A stretch of 64,000 nucleotides of DNA from Solirubrobacteraceae bacterium (GTDB taxonomy: Bacteria; Actinomycetota; Thermoleophilia; Solirubrobacterales; Solirubrobacteraceae), in contig JASLDD010000290.1 in NCBI GenBank assembly GCA_030151725.1, positions 1-64,000 of the forward strand. The letters are read 5' to 3'. The notes below the pieces were generated by a model. It had not been told where the DNA came from and ran no database searches. It saw nothing but the letters and a program-made list of their open reading frames with translations. Positions 8,667 to 16,129 of this stretch are shown here, one piece after another (within the stretch, counting starts at the first letter, position 1; each line of letters starts with the position of its first letter). A program made the position numbers and the translations under genes.

Positions 8667-9232
8667 TAGCCGGTGAGCGCGGCGTCGCCGTTGATGCGCA
8701 CATCGGTGTAGCCGCAGCAGTCCATCAGCCGGCGCACTCGGCCGCCGCAGCAGCGATACCAGGAGCCTTCAGTTTTGAGCGACAGCCCGTGGTCGCGTCC
8801 GGCCGCGGGGCACACTTTCGAGCGCGGCGCCGGCGCCAACGGCTCGCCGTCCGGTTCGCGCAGGAGCTCGCCCTTGGCGTTGACCGGATAGCCCTCCGCG
8901 TCGATCGGGCGCCCGAGGTCATCGACGGGATGCCCGTCGCCGGCTCTCAGCGGCAGGTCATGGCGGTCGACACGGGGCAGCCCTGTTGGATGGGGGCAGT
9001 TGCCGGTGGTGTAGGTGTGTCCGCAGAAGTTGGTGTAGGCGTCGGCGTCGTCGGGCAGCAGCGCCCGCGCCGCGGTGCCCGCGCCGGCGAGGGCGATGAT
9101 TGCCGTCGCGGCTCGCTCGAGAAACCCCCGCCGGCTGCTGGCGCCGAGGACCGTGTCGGCGAAGTGCGGCTGTGGGTCGCTGCTCTCAGGCTGCAACCGG
9201 GAGCTCCTGCTGTCGTCTACGGGCCGTGCCAA
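8606..9232 (-). CDS. Tat-exported Cys-rich protein resembling MauA light chain
   Basis: A 208-residue protein with a twin-arginine signal (SRRGFL, residues 33-38, then a hydrophobic stretch to about 56). The mature part has ten cysteines (70, 79, 141, 161, 162, 172, 173, 190, 198, 208), resembling the disulfide-rich methylamine dehydrogenase light chain. It has only one Trp (W158), so a tryptophan tryptophylquinone cofactor cannot form. Residues 97-131 contain short G-x-P-V/I-D/N repeats. Flanking MauE/D- and MauF-like genes support a disulfide-rich exported redox or structural protein. Function unknown. Confidence 0.72.
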   Translation of the reverse strand: MARPVDDSRSSRLQPESSDPQPHFADTVLGASSRRGFLERAATAIIALAGAGTAARALLPDDADAYTNFCGHTYTTGNCPHPTGLPRVDRHDLPLRAGDGHPVDDLGRPIDAEGYPVNAKGELLREPDGEPLAPAPRSKVCPAAGRDHGLSLKTEGSWYRCCGGRVRRLMDCCGYTDVRINGDAALTGYCFGGRNVFCVQYYETMMPC

Positions 9233-10076
9233 GGATGCTTTCGAGCTGTCCGAGGCTGTTGAAGGTGCCCTTCGCCATGACCACGCCGTCGAGGCTCAGC
9301 GCCACCGCGTAGGGACTCCCTGGGACCTGTGCCTGGCTCCACGCTGCCGGGTCTGCCTCCTCGTCGAAGGTCCGCACCGCGAGCAGGGGATCGGCGGCCA
9401 CGTGCTCGACGGCGGGAGCGACCTGACGGCAGAGCGGGCATCCGGGCGAGCTGAACACAGCCAGGCGCAGCAACGCTCGCGGGCCGGCGTGCATCGCCCC
9501 CGCCCACGCCTGGGGCGAGCCGACCTGGGGTCCCTCGTGGGGGATCTCGAGCGCGCCCCTGCCCGCCATTCCCAGCCGCAGCACGCCGACCTCGCGCGCG
9601 AGGGCGAGCACGGCGATGCCCAGCGCCGCGACGGCTGCCAGGGCGAGCGTCAGCCCGACGGTCAGCCAACTGTCATAGCTGGAGGGCGCTCGCGGAAGCC
9701 AGCCCAGCGCCAGCACCACCGCCAGCGCCGCAGGTGCCAGGGCACGGGCAGGCGATGACCAGCCAAGTCGTGATTGACCGCCGAAGCAGGCGCAGGGACG
9801 ACCCCGGCGTCCGGTTGCCAGCGCGATCGAGGTGACCGCTGCGAAGGTCGCGAACAGAGTGCCCGCCGCCGCGGGTGCCCACGGCTCATCGACGGCGAGC
9901 GCCGCCGCGAGGGCGAGCTCGGTCACGATCAGGACACCCAATGCCAACCGCTGCGGGAGGGCGCCGGCGACCCCATACGTCCGAAGCGCTACCGCCGAGC
10001 GCTCAAACCGCCAAGCCTTCAGGGCCGCCGAGACAGCGAGCGTCAAAGCCAGCCAGATCGCGGCTGCAGTTGTCAT
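9186..10076 (-). CDS. MauE-MauD fusion (membrane redox protein)
   Basis: A 296-residue protein. The N-terminal half has about four membrane segments of the MauE/DoxX-like type with PCACFG (C95, C97). After a further membrane segment near 140-160, the C-terminal part is a thioredoxin-like MauD domain with C213-P-L-C216. In mau clusters these two proteins help form the light-chain disulfides; here they are joined. I chose the ATG at 10076; an upstream extension to 10184 is hydrophilic and unlike the family. It overlaps the MauA-like gene by 47 bp and is probably first in the operon. Confidence 0.82.
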   Translation of the reverse strand: MTTAAAIWLALTLAVSAALKAWRFERSAVALRTYGVAGALPQRLALGVLIVTELALAAALAVDEPWAPAAAGTLFATFAAVTSIALATGRRGRPCACFGGQSRLGWSSPARALAPAALAVVLALGWLPRAPSSYDSWLTVGLTLALAAVAALGIAVLALAREVGVLRLGMAGRGALEIPHEGPQVGSPQAWAGAMHAGPRALLRLAVFSSPGCPLCRQVAPAVEHVAADPLLAVRTFDEEADPAAWSQAQVPGSPYAVALSLDGVVMAKGTFNSLGQLESILGTARRRQQELPVAA

Positions 10077-10210
10077 CCGTGAAAGCTGTCTGTGAGCATC
10101 TGAGCCGCTTTGTTCATCGCCGGAGCCGTTCCGTGCTCGCCGGGTGTGGGGGAGTCCGAAGATATGCAGCGCGCCGGACGCCACGCGCGCGACGTATTAA
10201 GCTTGGAGGC

Positions 10211-10480
10211 ATGTGTCGAAACATCAGATCGCTCCACAACTACGAGCCCTCCGCCACCGAGGCCGAGGTGCATGACGCGGCTCTGCAGTACGTCCGCAAG
10301 ATCAGCGGCTCGACGAAGCCATCGCAGGCCAACGCCGAGGCGTTCGATCGCGCGGTCGAGGAGGTGGCGCAGGCGACGGCCCGGCTGCTCGATGGGCTTG
10401 TGACGACGGCGCCGCCAAAGGACCGTGAGATCGAGGCGGCCAAGCGTCGCGAGCGCTCGGCGCGGCGGTTCGCGGCGTAG
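10211..10480 (+). CDS. DUF2277 family protein
   Basis: An 89-residue protein beginning MCRNIRSLHNYEPSAT, the highly conserved start of DUF2277 proteins, and ending in a basic helix. GGAGG lies only 1 nt before the ATG, unusually close. A TATTAA box a few bases further up may be the -10 of a promoter with a very short leader. The function of the family is unknown. It is divergent from the mau-like operon (134 bp gap). Confidence 0.9.
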   Translation: MCRNIRSLHNYEPSATEAEVHDAALQYVRKISGSTKPSQANAEAFDRAVEEVAQATARLLDGLVTTAPPKDREIEAAKRRERSARRFAA

Positions 10481-10508
10481 CGGCTCGGCCCAGCGGTCTG
10501 GAGATTCG

Positions 10509-11432
10509 CTAGACGATGGGCGGCGGCGTGCCCTCGGCGCTGGCCGCGAGCGCTGGATCCCAGTCGCAAACCAAGCACGCGTGGCGAAAGGCCGAGCGGG
10601 CGAATTCCACGCCTGCGCTCTGTGCGTCCGCACTCGCACACACGTCCTGCCAGTCCAGGACATACTCGCCCAGCTCCTGCTCCCAGCGCGCCGCCGACGG
10701 CTCCAGCGCCGCCTTGGAGAACCCGTCGGGCGCGGGGTGTGCGTATGCGTAGAAGGCTGCCTTGCCATAGCGCGCATCGCCCGGCCACCAGCCGATGGCG
10801 ACCTCCTGCGCGTCCATGGCGTTGCGCATGATGAAGTCCTGCGAGGGCGGATCGGCGGGAAGCCCGGAGAACAGGCTCACGGCTAGATCGAACGAACCCC
10901 ACCAGGCGTTCACCGGCGTGGAACGTCCCCGAAACGGGGCCCGAAACTCGGCCAGGACGAGCGCCGCACGTGTCGCAGCCGCGAAGTACCGCGCGACCTG
11001 CTCGGGGTCATAGGTTGCATGCTCCTCGTCCTCATCCAGCGGCACGCTCCATGAGACCTCCTGCGGAGTGGGATCGATCTTCACCGCGCCGGCCACGCTG
11101 CGCACTGCCTCCAGCAGGTCCTGTGTGACAGCGCCCACCGTCCTGTTGGGCCCGAGCGGGATGCGCCGGCTTTGCCCGTCGCTGTGTTCGACCACGGCCT
11201 CGTGAGAGTGCAGGTCGAGGGCGGTGACAAACGCCCCGGAGCCGTCGGGCGCAGGCAGCGGGGCGGTCTCCCAGCCGCGCGCCGCCAGCCTCAACGCGGC
11301 GTGCTGGAGCTCGGGCTCCTGCGGCGCGAGCGCCACGGCCAGCTTGCCGAGCACCTGGGTGTGCGCGTGAAGCGTGTCGCACGTGGCGGCCCATTCCTCG
11401 TACGCGAGCATCGGCATTGCCGTTGACGGCAT
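10509..11432 (-). CDS. DUF5996 family protein
   Basis: A 307-residue cytoplasmic protein that matches the DUF5996 pattern as I recall it: W-x-x-T near the N-terminus with HTQVLGK, then WSVPLDEDEEHATYDPEQVARYF, and PVNAWWGSFDLAVSLFSG in the middle. It is a family of unknown function common in actinobacteria and proteobacteria. A second ATG lies six codons in. It is convergent with the DUF2277 gene. Confidence 0.8.
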   Translation of the reverse strand: MPSTAMPMLAYEEWAATCDTLHAHTQVLGKLAVALAPQEPELQHAALRLAARGWETAPLPAPDGSGAFVTALDLHSHEAVVEHSDGQSRRIPLGPNRTVGAVTQDLLEAVRSVAGAVKIDPTPQEVSWSVPLDEDEEHATYDPEQVARYFAAATRAALVLAEFRAPFRGRSTPVNAWWGSFDLAVSLFSGLPADPPSQDFIMRNAMDAQEVAIGWWPGDARYGKAAFYAYAHPAPDGFSKAALEPSAARWEQELGEYVLDWQDVCASADAQSAGVEFARSAFRHACLVCDWDPALAASAEGTPPPIV

Positions 11433-11491
11433 AGTGGATTCAGCCTAGCGAGTGCGACTGTGCCGAGAGACGGTTAGGCCCGGAGCCGGTC

Positions 11492-11521
11492 TGTATATCT
11501 CTCTTTTCATTTGCTGTGCAA
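11492..11521 (-). promoter_or_regulatory. Probable sigma70-type promoter for the DUF5996 gene
   Basis: Read on the minus strand, TTGCAC (11516-11521) and TATACA (11492-11497) are separated by 18 bp, about 60 bp before the start codon at 11432, in an AT-richer stretch of the 202-bp gap. A small inverted repeat GGTGTGACACC lies further upstream near 11563. Confidence 0.45.
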
Positions 11522-11634
11522 CCATTGTCATACAGCAGTCGAAGAGTAAGTAAATGTAGGTGTGACACCGTGGCCGACTCCAGACTCGCTGTAGGCCGAC
11601 TCCCACACCCTCGCCGGCCCGGGGTGTGTCGAGA

Positions 11635-12096
11635 TCAACCGAACGGCTTGGCCGCCATGAAGAAGATCGTGATCACGATCAGCGCGATCGTCAGGTAGGT
11701 CCAGGCTTTCACCGTTGCGAGCGTGGCGAGGTAATCGGCCTCGTTGCCCTCCTCGGAGCTCGCCACGAGATGCTCCTCGCCGCGCCGCAGCACCGTGGCG
11801 CCGAGCCCGGCGATAACGAGCAGAAGCACAAAGGGCACGACGACCCATGCCTTAGACCAGAGATGCGCATCGCTGGCAAGGTAGATCCCGGCAGCCAGGA
11901 CGACGGCGATCGCCGGTCCGGTTATCCGCTTGCTGAAAGCGATCTGCAGGCGGTGGAAGTTGGCGCGCTCTGTGAGCGGCGCGCGGGCGTTGACGGCGAG
12001 GAAGACCGGGTAGCCGAAGAGCGCTCCGAACGCGGTCACCACCGCGGAGATGTGAATCCAGAGCACAACGTCGTAGAACGTCACGGCGACAGGCAT
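11635..12096 (-). CDS. DUF2269-like integral membrane protein
   Basis: A 153-residue protein with four predicted membrane segments: about 6-30, 57-75, 83-103 and 128-148. The opening VTFYDVVLWIHISAVVTAFGALFG resembles DUF2269 proteins, whose function is unknown. I chose the ATG at 12096 because the 19 upstream codons are basic and unlike the family. Confidence 0.75.
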   Translation of the reverse strand: MPVAVTFYDVVLWIHISAVVTAFGALFGYPVFLAVNARAPLTERANFHRLQIAFSKRITGPAIAVVLAAGIYLASDAHLWSKAWVVVPFVLLLVIAGLGATVLRRGEEHLVASSEEGNEADYLATLATVKAWTYLTIALIVITIFFMAAKPFG

Positions 12097-12146
12097 TCCG
12101 CAAAGCTTAATCGGTGGCCACGACGGCCGCTGTAGAGTCCGCCGAG

Positions 12147-12719
12147 ATGGCACGCATTCCCGAGTTGGATCCGGCCGAGGCCGAGCCGTCTGTGCGGGCA
12201 GCGCTCGAGCGTCTGCCGCCGCTTGCGATCTTCCGAACCGTCGCCAACGCCCAAGGTTCGTTCGTGAACTGGCTGCGCTTCGGGGGCGATCTCATGGACG
12301 GACGCTGGTTCGACCCGGTGCTGCGCGAGCTGGCGATCCTGCGCGTCGCGCGCCTGACCCCCGGAGCCGACTATGAGTGGGCCCAGCACGCCGCCATCCT
12401 GCTCGCGGTGGGTGGGCAGCAGACGCAACTCGACGCGCTGGAAGCAGGCGATGTCGAGGCCGAGGCGCTGGGCGAGGACGGGCGCCTGGTCGTCCGCTTC
12501 ACGACCCAGGTCGTGCAGGACGCGACCCCCGATGAGGGCACGTTTGCGGCGATGGCAGAGCGCTTCACTTCGGCTGAGATCACACAGCTGCTGCTGGTGA
12601 TCGGTCAGTACATGATGGTCGGGCGGATCATGGCCACGGCCCAACTGGAGCTCGATGCGGTCCTCGGCGCGGACGTGCTCGCGAACGTCGAACGCTCCCG
12701 ACCTCCCACCAGCGCCTAG
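12147..12719 (+). CDS. Carboxymuconolactone decarboxylase-family protein
   Basis: A 190-residue AhpD/CMD-fold protein with the ELAILRVARL block followed by YEWAQHAAILLAVG, the position where peroxidase members have CxxC. No cysteine occurs anywhere, so it belongs to the Cys-less branch and is not an AhpD peroxidase; the reaction is unknown. An ATG at 12114 is an alternative start. Its stop overlaps that of the convergent LLM gene by 4 bp. Confidence 0.88.
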   Translation: MARIPELDPAEAEPSVRAALERLPPLAIFRTVANAQGSFVNWLRFGGDLMDGRWFDPVLRELAILRVARLTPGADYEWAQHAAILLAVGGQQTQLDALEAGDVEAEALGEDGRLVVRFTTQVVQDATPDEGTFAAMAERFTSAEITQLLLVIGQYMMVGRIMATAQLELDAVLGADVLANVERSRPPTSA

Positions 12720-13684
12720 AGCGACCGGAGGGCCGGCAGCAGCTCGCGCTCGGCCCAGGCGGCGAATTGCGCCTGGCTGTCGGCTCCGATCTGCACGAGC
12801 GCAATCTCATCGAAGCCGGCTTCGATGAACGGCTTGATCTTCTCGACGTGCTCCTCGACGTCGGGGCCACAGGCGAGCTGCTCGGCGACCTGCTCCTCGG
12901 TGACGAACTGCGTGGCCCCCTCGAAGGAGTCCGGGTTGGGCAGGTCGGCGTTGACCTTCCAGCCGAGCCCGAACCAGCGGAACTGATCGTGGGCGCGCCT
13001 GACGGCGCTCGCCTTGTCGGCGTCGTAGGCAACGGCGATCTGTCCGACGCGCGGCTTGCCCGCGCCACCGGCGGCGTCGAACATGTCGCCGAGCTCACCC
13101 TTGGGCTCGGTGGCGATCATCAGGTCGGCCTTCGATCCCGCCAGCCTGCAGGAGTCCGGACCGGAGACAGCGACGCCGATCTGCACGCGCTCGTCGGGCA
13201 GATCCCAGAGCTTCGCCGTCTCCACGTCGAAGTGCTTGCCGCGCAGGTTGACCGTGCCCTCGCCGTCGAACAGCGCCGAGATCACATCGATTGCCTCGTC
13301 GAGCATCTCATGGCGCATTCCCACCGACGGCCAGCGCTTGCCGACGACATGCTCGTTGAGGTTCTCACCGGCGCCGAGGCCGAGGCGGAAGCGATTGCCG
13401 GACAGGATCTGCACGGTGGCGGCCTTCTGGGCGATGACCGCCGGGTGGTAGCGGATCGTCGGACAGGTGACGTAGGTCATCAGCGGAATGCGCTCGGTTG
13501 CTTGGGCGGCCGCGCCGAGCACCGACCAGGCGTAGGGGGAGTGGCCCTGGGTGGACAGCCACGGCTGGTAGTGGTCTGAGATCACGGAGAAGTCAAAGCC
13601 GGCCTCCTCCGCCAGACACACGTCGCGCACGAGCTGATCGGCGCGCGACTGCTCGCACATCATGGTGTAGCCGAAAGCGGTCAC
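12716..13684 (-). CDS. LLM-class F420-dependent oxidoreductase, G6PDH-like
   Basis: A 322-residue luciferase-like TIM barrel of the F420-dependent glucose-6-phosphate dehydrogenase group. It carries FGYTMMCEQ, ISDHYQPW, the GLGAGENLNEH loop that contacts F420, and PSVGMRHEMLDEAI. It would transfer hydride between an organic substrate and coenzyme F420. Close homologues are numerous in actinobacteria and mostly uncharacterised, so the substrate is open. Confidence 0.9.
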   Translation of the reverse strand: MTAFGYTMMCEQSRADQLVRDVCLAEEAGFDFSVISDHYQPWLSTQGHSPYAWSVLGAAAQATERIPLMTYVTCPTIRYHPAVIAQKAATVQILSGNRFRLGLGAGENLNEHVVGKRWPSVGMRHEMLDEAIDVISALFDGEGTVNLRGKHFDVETAKLWDLPDERVQIGVAVSGPDSCRLAGSKADLMIATEPKGELGDMFDAAGGAGKPRVGQIAVAYDADKASAVRRAHDQFRWFGLGWKVNADLPNPDSFEGATQFVTEEQVAEQLACGPDVEEHVEKIKPFIEAGFDEIALVQIGADSQAQFAAWAERELLPALRSL

Positions 13685-13729
13685 CCCGATGGGCTACCCG
13701 AGCGCTGCCAGCGCCAATCGCTCCGCTTC

Positions 13730-14581
13730 TCAGGGCTGCTGCGAGGCTTTGGCGCCGCCTTGCAGATCGGCGAGCGTGAGCGGATGCGCGGGGGGCTCGG
13801 TGAGGATCTGGCGGCGACGGATCTCGAGCGAGGGGGTGATCTGGACGAGCTCGCCCGAGGGCAGCATCTTCCAAGCCGGATCCGAGTCCATGCGCTCGCT
13901 CGCGATCACCACGAGTGGTCGGCGCTCGCCGGCGGGCGCGTGCACGCGGCTGCCGAAGCTGCTCGAGTGCTCGAGCGGACCGGCGGGCTCGCGCTCGAGC
14001 AGATACAGGGGGTGGGTATCGGGATAGCGAAGCACCCACAACGAGTCGCATGCGGCGAGCACGAAGTTGATGGCCAGCAGCGGCAGCTCGGCGGCCACCC
14101 ACCTGCAGGCCGTCTCGATCCCGGCGCCCACATCGCCCTTGGCGGCTGCGACTTCCTTGGTTATGAGCGCAAAGAAGCGCTCTGAGTCCGTGTCCCCCTG
14201 GACGCGCCTCAAGGCAGCCGGCCCGAGTTGCTCCTCGAGTGCGGGCAGCCCCTCGATCACGCCGTTGTGGGCAAACAGCCTGCCGTCGAGCTCGAAGGGA
14301 TGGGTGTTTCGCAGCTCGAGCGCTCCTGTGGAGGCGAAGCGAATGTGGGCGATGAACGTGCGCGAGGAGACCGCGCGTGCCTCGCGGGCGAAGTCGGCGT
14401 CGCCATATGCGGCAATGGCCTGCTTGGCCACATGGGGCGCCTCATCGGCGTCGAACCAGCCAAGCCCAGTGCCGTCCGGCTCGCGGTGGCTTTGCGCGAC
14501 GAGGCTGTCCGGTGCATCGAGCAGCCAGAAGGTCGCGCGCACCGGCTCGGCACCTGCGCTCATCCCAAACAGGCGGCACAT
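13730..14581 (-). CDS. Class II glutamine amidotransferase (YafJ/EgtC-like)
   Basis: A 283-residue Ntn-hydrolase with the catalytic Cys immediately after the start (MCRLFG), HIRFASTG, NTHPF and FAHNGVI, and QGDTDSERFF. Stand-alone members include EgtC of ergothioneine synthesis, but no egt genes are nearby, so the substrate is unknown. It lies 45 bp downstream of the LLM gene on the same strand. Confidence 0.9.
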   Translation of the reverse strand: MCRLFGMSAGAEPVRATFWLLDAPDSLVAQSHREPDGTGLGWFDADEAPHVAKQAIAAYGDADFAREARAVSSRTFIAHIRFASTGALELRNTHPFELDGRLFAHNGVIEGLPALEEQLGPAALRRVQGDTDSERFFALITKEVAAAKGDVGAGIETACRWVAAELPLLAINFVLAACDSLWVLRYPDTHPLYLLEREPAGPLEHSSSFGSRVHAPAGERRPLVVIASERMDSDPAWKMLPSGELVQITPSLEIRRRQILTEPPAHPLTLADLQGGAKASQQP

Positions 14582-14644
14582 CAGGCGAGCCTAGCCGACC
14601 TCCGTGCGCCGCCGGCCGTCAATGGGCGTAGCCTGGACCTACAA

Positions 14645-15637
14645 GTGACTCTCGACCAGGCGCCACCGGCTTCTCCTCCGCCGCTCATCATCACCGAGCC
14701 CGGGCTGCCAAAGGAGAGTCCCAACACCGTCGACGACGCTCCCTCGCGCTTTACAGTCGACGCGGTCGCGAACGTGGTTGTGACGGTCGCGCCGATCGGT
14801 CTCGTGGCGTGGGCCGCCTGGCGAGCGTGGGGCGGGGCGCTTCACTGGCCCGACCTCGTCGCCCTTGGGCTCACCTATCTGCTGACCGGCCTCGGCATCA
14901 CTGTTGGGTTTCACCGGCTCTTCACCCACCGCAGCTTCAAGACCAGCCCGGCCATGCGTGCGCTGTTTGCGGCGCTGGGCTCGGCGGCTGTCGAGGGCCC
15001 CGTGATCGAGTGGGTCGCAAACCACCGAAAGCACCACCAATTCTCAGATCAGCCGGGAGATCCCCACAGCCCCCATGTCGACCGCGCCGCCGGGTGGCGC
15101 GGCGCGTTCGTAGCGCTGTATCACGCTCACATCGGCTGGATCTTCGGCGGTGGCGCGCTAGCCGACCGCGATCGTTACGCCAAGGACCTTGTCGCCGATC
15201 CCGTGGTGAGCTTCGTCGACCGCACGTTCCTCGTGTGGGTGCTCGCCGGCATGGGCTTCCCGTTCGCTGTGGGTCTCGCGTTGACGGGCAGTTTGATCGG
15301 TGGCCTGACCGCCCTTCTGTGGGGCGGTGCGGTGCGTATGTTCTGCCTGCACCACGCGACCTTCTCGATCAACTCCCTGTGTCACTTCTTCGGGCGCCGG
15401 GGCTTTGCAACGGACGATCACTCGCGCAATCTCATGTGGCTTGCGCTGCCCACGCTCGGCGAGGCGTGGCACAACAACCACCACGCCTTCCCTACGTCGG
15501 CCCGCCATGGGCTGCGCTGGTGGCAGCTGGACCCCTCGGCGTGGTTCATCGCCGGCCTGCAGCGTGTGGGGCTGGCGTGGGACGTGGTGCGCATCAGCCC
15601 CGAGCGCCAGCTGGAGAAGGCGGGCAGCGGTGCATGA
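14645..15637 (+). CDS. Acyl-CoA desaturase (delta-9 type)
   Basis: A 330-residue membrane di-iron desaturase. Three histidine boxes are present: H90RLFTH95, H127RKHH131 and HNNHHAFP near residue 280, with hydrophobic pairs between. It would introduce a cis double bond into acyl chains. The GTG at 14645 is taken as the start; no strong ribosome site is seen and no better start exists before the first membrane segment. It is divergent from the amidotransferase. Confidence 0.93.
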   Translation: MTLDQAPPASPPPLIITEPGLPKESPNTVDDAPSRFTVDAVANVVVTVAPIGLVAWAAWRAWGGALHWPDLVALGLTYLLTGLGITVGFHRLFTHRSFKTSPAMRALFAALGSAAVEGPVIEWVANHRKHHQFSDQPGDPHSPHVDRAAGWRGAFVALYHAHIGWIFGGGALADRDRYAKDLVADPVVSFVDRTFLVWVLAGMGFPFAVGLALTGSLIGGLTALLWGGAVRMFCLHHATFSINSLCHFFGRRGFATDDHSRNLMWLALPTLGEAWHNNHHAFPTSARHGLRWWQLDPSAWFIAGLQRVGLAWDVVRISPERQLEKAGSGA

Positions 15638-15691
15638 GTGCGAGCTGCTCTGAGCGTGGCTCGCAGGCACAAATCCCAGGCCTGATAAGCT

Positions 15692-15707
15692 TGTAACAAT
15701 GGTTACA
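15692..15707. promoter_or_regulatory. Palindromic operator candidate
   Basis: TGTAAC-AATG-GTTACA has 6-bp perfect arms. It sits between the desaturase stop and the small gene starting at 15713, close to a GATAAG box, so a bound repressor would block that promoter. Which regulator binds is unknown. Confidence 0.45.
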
Positions 15708-15712
15708 TCACG

Positions 15713-15931
15713 ATGATCAGCTCTCGTCTTCTGGAGGAGCTCGAGGCTGAAGCGCGCTACCACCGCGAGCGCTTCGATCTCTACAAGGCGAAGGCCTACG
15801 GCCCGGCGCTCACCAGCGAGTCGCGCCTGCGGGACCTGGAGCGCCGCCATCAGGGCGCCGAATCTCGACTCCGTCGAGCCCAGCAGGAGAAGGCCGAAGC
15901 GGGGCGCCCTCGGGTCGAGGACGCCTCTTGA
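15713..15931 (+). CDS. Small coiled-coil-like hypothetical protein
   Basis: A 72-residue Arg/Glu/Ala-rich helical protein (LLEELEAEARYHRERFDLYK, then RLRDLERRHQGAESRLRRAQ) with no recognised family. Heptad-like spacing suggests a short coiled coil. Support comes from the upstream palindrome, the codon pattern and the lack of a better opposite-strand frame. A clear ribosome site is missing. Confidence 0.5.
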   Translation: MISSRLLEELEAEARYHRERFDLYKAKAYGPALTSESRLRDLERRHQGAESRLRRAQQEKAEAGRPRVEDAS

Positions 15932-16129
15932 CCGCTGCTGCTCGCGGCTAGCTGAAGGCAACCGGCACGAAGCGCTCGCGCTGCTCCGCTGGCATGCGCA
16001 CCCTCCCGGTGACGACGATCACGCCGCCCATGCTAACCGCGAAAGTGGCATGCTGCACGAGGAGTTGTCTTGCATTCAGGCTGGCGGGCGGCCTGCCCGG
16101 CCGGCGAGCGCCGTGGGAGGGAGCGAGGT

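Noticed and set aside
8606..9232. A true methylamine dehydrogenase light chain (mauA)
   Set aside because: Only one Trp is present and TTQ needs two; similarity is to the Cys pattern and gene context.
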